Assembly: GCF_009754905.2 (NCBI RefSeq)
Contig: NZ_CP066775.1
Span: 3,100,001-3,164,000 of the forward strand
Reading direction: 5' to 3'
From: Mucilaginibacter ginkgonis
Lineage (GTDB): Bacteria; Bacteroidota; Bacteroidia; Sphingobacteriales; Sphingobacteriaceae
DNA length: 64,000 nt
Positions 60,408-64,000 of the stretch are shown here, in pieces. The notes below the pieces were generated by a model. That model saw nothing but the letters and a program-made list of their open reading frames with translations. It was not told where the DNA came from and ran no database searches. The stretch's first letter is position 1, and every line of letters starts with the position of its first letter. Made by a program: the position numbers and the translations under genes.

Positions 60408-61643
60408 TTAGAAAATTCTCAACGTAAGTAAAGTGATATCATCTATAGCCTTACCGCGGATAACCTGCTGCAGGTGTACCATCAGCACTTTATTAAAATC
60501 GTCGGGTTGTAGATGGCCATTAGCAGAAACAAAGTTAAGCAGATGCTCATCTTTCCAATACTGATTGTTCTTTAACTCATAATCCATCAGGCCATCGGTA
60601 TAATTAAAGATAAGCGAATCGGGCTCAACCTTTAAAACACCTTCATTTACAAAAGGCAAATCTTCAAAAATGCCCAACATGGTTGTACCGTCTTTAAGCA
60701 TTTCGGCCTTGCCGTTGCTGAATAGCACAGGCGGGTTGTGGCCGGCGTTCACGTAGTTAAGCTGCCTTGTACGCTGATTATAGCGTGCCACAAAGAGCGT
60801 AATAAAGCGTTCGCCACGGGTGTTGTCAACTACGATCTTATTAAGCTTTTGTACAACGCGGCTCACATCATTGTCAACCGTAGCCCACGCACGTAGCCCG
60901 GCCTGAAAATTTGCCATGAGCAAGGCCGCCGAGATACCTTTGCCCGACACATCTGCAATGCACCAAAGAAACTCATCTTTATTCAGGCGAATAAAGTCAA
61001 AATAATCACCCCCGATCTCATTGTGAGGCAAATAGGTGGCGCCAATCTGTACTGTTTCGTCTTTGTGCGACCTGATAGGAACCAACATGTTCTGTACCTC
61101 TGCGGCAAGTTCCATCTCGCGCTGGTACCGCGCCGACTGCAGGCGTTCTTTCAAAAGCTTCTTATTCTCAAGTGCAACCACTATCACGTTTATCAATGCC
61201 TGAATAAAGTTCAGGTCGTTGTCGAGCATCTCGCCTGATGTATCAAACTCGCCGATAAGGGCGCAGGCGACTACTTTACTTTTGTGATAGAATGGGATGA
61301 AATACCTATACTTTTTTAAAACCGGATCGTGCCGTTCTGTAATTACCGTTGGGGTGCGTGTTTTGGATAGTTTGGTGCAGAACAGTTCAAGCAGGGCTAT
61401 TGGTTCGGGTTTACCGCCGTATTTAGAGGTGTAGCCAAATGTGCCATTCTTTTCTGTGAGGAACCTAAAACGGCCTACATTTAGATAATTTTTAAGGATC
61501 ACCTCCAGCATCTGCACCAGCAACGGCGTAGATGTGTTTTTATTAATAGCGCGCGTTATTTCGAGCAGGGCATTTAATTCCGACTGACGTTTGAGCAGCA
61601 GTTCAATTAACTCGTCCTGACCGGGTATTTTGTTACGCGTCAT
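60408..61643 (-). CDS. GAF-PP2C (SpoIIE/RsbU-type) serine phosphatase
   Basis: A 411-residue cytoplasmic protein. An N-terminal coil and GAF-like domain (about 15-175; KVVACALIGEFDTSG) is followed by a SpoIIE/PP2C phosphatase (about 195-410) with metal-binding IGGDYFDFIRL, ADVSGKGISAALLMANFQ, GHNPPVLFSNG and DDITLLTLRIF. Such phosphatases act on anti-anti-sigma proteins in stress networks. The RsbW-like ATPase at 29.7-30.1 kb in this window may be in the same sort of pathway, though not adjacent. Confidence 0.92.
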   Translation of the reverse strand: MTRNKIPGQDELIELLLKRQSELNALLEITRAINKNTSTPLLVQMLEVILKNYLNVGRFRFLTEKNGTFGYTSKYGGKPEPIALLELFCTKLSKTRTPTVITERHDPVLKKYRYFIPFYHKSKVVACALIGEFDTSGEMLDNDLNFIQALINVIVVALENKKLLKERLQSARYQREMELAAEVQNMLVPIRSHKDETVQIGATYLPHNEIGGDYFDFIRLNKDEFLWCIADVSGKGISAALLMANFQAGLRAWATVDNDVSRVVQKLNKIVVDNTRGERFITLFVARYNQRTRQLNYVNAGHNPPVLFSNGKAEMLKDGTTMLGIFEDLPFVNEGVLKVEPDSLIFNYTDGLMDYELKNNQYWKDEHLLNFVSANGHLQPDDFNKVLMVHLQQVIRGKAIDDITLLTLRIF

Positions 61644-61683
61644 TTACCTTAGGGGAAACATAAAAATAGTAAATAAATTTAGG

Positions 61684-62814
61684 TTATCTAACCGTGCGGC
61701 CTTTCCAATCATAAGGGCGCGCATTACCGGCCAAACCTACATATACCAGATAGATGATGTGGACCGGCGAAAGGATAAGTTGCATGGGCAAGAACGAATG
61801 GCGTTTAAAAAAATGCAGAACCGGGCTTATAAATAATATTTCGAAAGCTAATTTGAGGCCCAAAATAGCCAGATAGGGTGTCAAAAAATCTTCAAAGAAA
61901 AAACAGCCAACCGCACCCAGTAGTAATAAAACGTTTAAAGCCCAGATACCAACCCCTAACGCTACAATGGATTTGTCGTTGTACCGGGTAGATTTAGAAG
62001 CCCATCTTTGGCGCTGCTGCAAAAACGATCGTAAGTTGTGCTTGGCGTAAGTATAAATTATCGCCTCCGGATCTTTTAAGAAGCCTATTTTGCCAGGATA
62101 AATTGCTGCAACTTTTTGGAGCAGCAATTCATCATCACCTGATGCCAGATCATCTATACCTTTAAACCCGCCAACTTCGTAAAACACATCTTTACGGTAA
62201 GCCAGGTTTGCGCCGTTACAGGTAGAAGCTCGCTTGTTTCCGATAAACGAAGCGCCGATGCCGATAAGAAAAGAAAACTCCAGCGTTTGTAACCGTTCAA
62301 AAAAAGATTTCTCTTTAAAAAAGGTAACCGGCGAGGAAATCATTACAGGATCATAGGTTTCGTAGTAAGCAACAATTTTTGAGAGCCAGTACGTACCCAT
62401 GCGGCAGTCTGCATCTGTTGCAACCATTAACTCACCGTTAGAAAGCGCAATGGCCTCTGTAATTGCTTTCTTCTTATATGAATTAAGTACTTGCGTATCG
62501 GTCATACTTAACAGCTTGATGCCCTGATCTGCATAAGCGCGAATTATCTCAGCGGTCTTATCTGTCGAGTGGTCATCCACAATAATAATTTCTGTAAGAT
62601 CTTTTGGATAATCCTGAGCAAGCAGATCTTCGATGGTGGCAGCTATCCCAGATTCTTCATTCCGGGCAGCAATTAAAACAGTAACCCTTGTCTTAAATGG
62701 CTTGCCTGAATATTTTGGGCGCTTCAAACGCAACCATCCCCTTGTCATATATAACAGGATGCTGAAATAGCCTAGGGCCAAAACCCACGTTAATAAGAGG
62801 TACAGATCAATCAA
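61684..62814 (-). CDS. Family 2 glycosyltransferase, membrane
   Basis: A 376-residue glycosyltransferase. One N-terminal helix, then the GT2 catalytic domain (TVLIAARNEESGIAATIEDL, IIIVDDHSTDKT, MVATDADCRMG with a DAD metal site, GDDELLLQKV and QRQRWASK with QxxRW), then two or three C-terminal helices. Processive membrane transferases show this layout. The start is TTG at 62814, sharing TTGA with the flippase-like gene's stop, which indicates translational coupling. Substrate unknown; probably lipid or polysaccharide assembly. Confidence 0.9.
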   Translation of the reverse strand: MIDLYLLLTWVLALGYFSILLYMTRGWLRLKRPKYSGKPFKTRVTVLIAARNEESGIAATIEDLLAQDYPKDLTEIIIVDDHSTDKTAEIIRAYADQGIKLLSMTDTQVLNSYKKKAITEAIALSNGELMVATDADCRMGTYWLSKIVAYYETYDPVMISSPVTFFKEKSFFERLQTLEFSFLIGIGASFIGNKRASTCNGANLAYRKDVFYEVGGFKGIDDLASGDDELLLQKVAAIYPGKIGFLKDPEAIIYTYAKHNLRSFLQQRQRWASKSTRYNDKSIVALGVGIWALNVLLLLGAVGCFFFEDFLTPYLAILGLKLAFEILFISPVLHFFKRHSFLPMQLILSPVHIIYLVYVGLAGNARPYDWKGRTVR

Positions 62815-63770
62815 AAGAGTTTTAATTTAAATACAAACACAGAACCTATAATTGCCGGTACAATTAAATTAATAAACCAAATCGAAGATACCGCAGCGAT
62901 CACAGCAATGGACTGCCCTGTGACAAAATGGAAAAAGAAACCGGCGGTTAACCCACGCACGCCAACATCGAGCAAATCCAGAGACGGTAAAATCGACTGG
63001 ATAAAAAATAAGATCAATACCATCATCAGCATCGGGAATGTAGCGAGTTGAGGTATCAGCAAATGCAGCACCAAGTAATATTGGAAAGTAAATACGGCAA
63101 AGCGCGCAAGGCTGTAAAGCATGATATTGCCTAATTCATGCGAATGGTACCTGTTCATGATACCGAAAAAGCGATGGTATTTTTTTAGGAAAGGGATGTT
63201 ATTAAGCATGGTTACCAGCCAGCCTACATTAAAATAAAAGACCAAAAAAAGAGTAACAATTACTGCCCCAACAATTATTGCGGCAAGATACAACCAGATT
63301 GGCGGATGCAAAAACCGGTAGCCAAACCATAATATAGCGATAGTGCCAAGGACATTTGTAATTACCATTTGCGCGAATGATCCTACAGCCATGGAAAATA
63401 CGCCATGCACGCGTTTACGCGGGGGTAAAAACATTACGCGCCCGCCATATTCTCCTAAGCGGTTTGGTGTGAAGATGGCGAGTGTTAAACCACAGAACAC
63501 AGACTCCACCGCGGTATAGATTGATATTGGTGCCAACACACGGGTAAGATATTTCCACTTTAAGGCTTCTAAGAGCCAATTAGCCAGCATCAGAACGATA
63601 ACAGCCGTGAGGGTAATCACTACGGAGCTTTTTTTGACAGGCAGAATCAAGTGCCTGAATTGCGCTAGATCGGCATTGTTGCTTACCTTATGATAAATAA
63701 ATCCAAAGGCTACAACTACAATGATGGCTTTGACAGCAAATGAAAATAATTTTTTGGCCGGGGTTGTCAA
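62811..63770 (-). CDS. Lysylphosphatidylglycerol-synthase-type (flippase-like) membrane protein
   Basis: A 319-residue protein with about eight membrane helices, in the UPF0104/LPG_synthase_TM family: LEALKWKYLTRVLAPISIYTAVESVFCGLTLAIFTPNRLGEYGGRV is its signature region. Such proteins are thought to flip lipids or lipid-linked sugars. The start is TTG at 63770 because an in-frame TAA lies just upstream and the next Met is inside the first helix region. Overlaps the GT2 gene by 4 bp, and the pair may build and move one lipid. Confidence 0.87.
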   Translation of the reverse strand: MTTPAKKLFSFAVKAIIVVVAFGFIYHKVSNNADLAQFRHLILPVKKSSVVITLTAVIVLMLANWLLEALKWKYLTRVLAPISIYTAVESVFCGLTLAIFTPNRLGEYGGRVMFLPPRKRVHGVFSMAVGSFAQMVITNVLGTIAILWFGYRFLHPPIWLYLAAIIVGAVIVTLFLVFYFNVGWLVTMLNNIPFLKKYHRFFGIMNRYHSHELGNIMLYSLARFAVFTFQYYLVLHLLIPQLATFPMLMMVLILFFIQSILPSLDLLDVGVRGLTAGFFFHFVTGQSIAVIAAVSSIWFINLIVPAIIGSVFVFKLKLF

Positions 63771-63795
63771 CAGTCCTGTTTAAAGTGACAATATT

Positions 63796-63824
63796 AAACA
63801 AAAAGAGCGTGCCACGGCACGCTC
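63796..63824 (-). terminator. Terminator of the dienelactone hydrolase gene
   Basis: GAGCGTGC (63805-63812) and GCACGCTC (63817-63824) form a perfect stem. On the minus strand it is followed by TTTTTGTTT. Confidence 0.85.
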
Positions 63825-63847
63825 CCTAAATGTTAAGTGCGTTTATG

Positions 63848-64000
63848 CTACTTCACGCGGGTTTTTAAATAGGCAATGGTACGCCCGTAAGCCAATTGCG
63901 TAGCAGAGCTATTATAGATAGGGTTACTTGGGTTACTAAAGCCATGGTCGGCGTCGTACTCAAAAGCCGTTACCTTTTTACCCGCCGCTTTCATATTAGC
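63848..64000 (-). CDS. Dienelactone hydrolase family protein, C-terminal part (partial)
   Basis: Only the last 50 codons lie in the window, ending with TAG at 63848-63850. The visible sequence KVTAFEYDADHGFSNPSNPIYN is the C-terminal dienelactone-hydrolase signature with the catalytic His in DHGF; SATQLAYGRTIAYL follows. Substrate unknown. It is on the same strand and upstream of the flippase-like gene, but is separated from it by a terminator. Confidence 0.85.
   Translation of the reverse strand, partial: ANMKAAGKKVTAFEYDADHGFSNPSNPIYNSSATQLAYGRTIAYLKTRVK

Overview
The window looks like chromosomal DNA of a Bacteroidota bacterium, most probably family Sphingobacteriaceae (Mucilaginibacter/Pedobacter-like). 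This is inferred from the gene families (DUF4270, DUF4175, DarA/DarB, a gliding-phylum YbeY variant), TAnnTTTG promoter boxes, lipoproteins with an SC(K/S) lipobox, and weak dependence on Shine-Dalgarno sites. Several genes begin with TTG or GTG. No phage, transposase, CRISPR array or rRNA was seen.

Layout. 0-6.8 kb: tail of an unidentified gene, a REP-like palindrome, oxyR behind glmS with a hairpin between them, a DUF4270 lipoprotein and a degenerate starch-synthase-like protein, then panC and panD. 6.8-12 kb: a small lipoprotein, three tandem paralogues with a TonB-C-like tail (the middle one broken by a one-base frameshift), and a Tat-exported Gfo/Idh/MocA oxidoreductase. 12-22 kb: carB without its allosteric domain, thiL, a secreted nuclease lipoprotein, divergent nadA and nadB, tRNA-Gly, and a gamma carbonic anhydrase. 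22-36 kb, almost all on the minus strand: an Ig-like lipoprotein, mnmG with two perfect parS palindromes beside it, uup, a glutathione peroxidase, ybeY, an RsbW-like ATPase, a 1108-residue DUF4175 protein, an MFS carrier and an SDR. 36-48 kb: two orphan hybrid-sensor-type histidine kinases, tRNA-Pro, small proteins, a nitroreductase, an AsmA-like/GT51 fusion, Mrp/ApbC, NifU-like and peptide deformylase.

48.4-57.7 kb is a biosynthetic cluster of the flexirubin/dialkylresorcinol type. A ketosynthase, a cysteine-less partner ketosynthase and a hot-dog dehydratase run on the plus strand. They face a minus-strand block of DarA, DarB, a small membrane protein, a 135-residue protein, a BtrH-like acyltransferase, an ABC exporter and an acyl carrier protein. 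The set can plausibly build an acyl chain, close and aromatise it to a resorcinol, hand it on and export it. Aryl-polyene functions such as ammonia lyase, LolA-like carrier and MMPL exporter are absent from the window. 57.8-64 kb: comB, gcvT, rnhB, a SpoIIE-type phosphatase, a GT2 glycosyltransferase, a flippase-like membrane protein and the tail of a dienelactone hydrolase.

The most notable non-coding signals are two copies of a two-hairpin RNA element (about 36470-36552 and 41763-41846) that share a 19-base linker and a 9-base loop while the stems covary; the parS pair at 25699 and 25741 with a parS-like site at 42273; and a repeat-rich 410-bp nadA-nadB intergenic region with two DnaA-box-like sequences.
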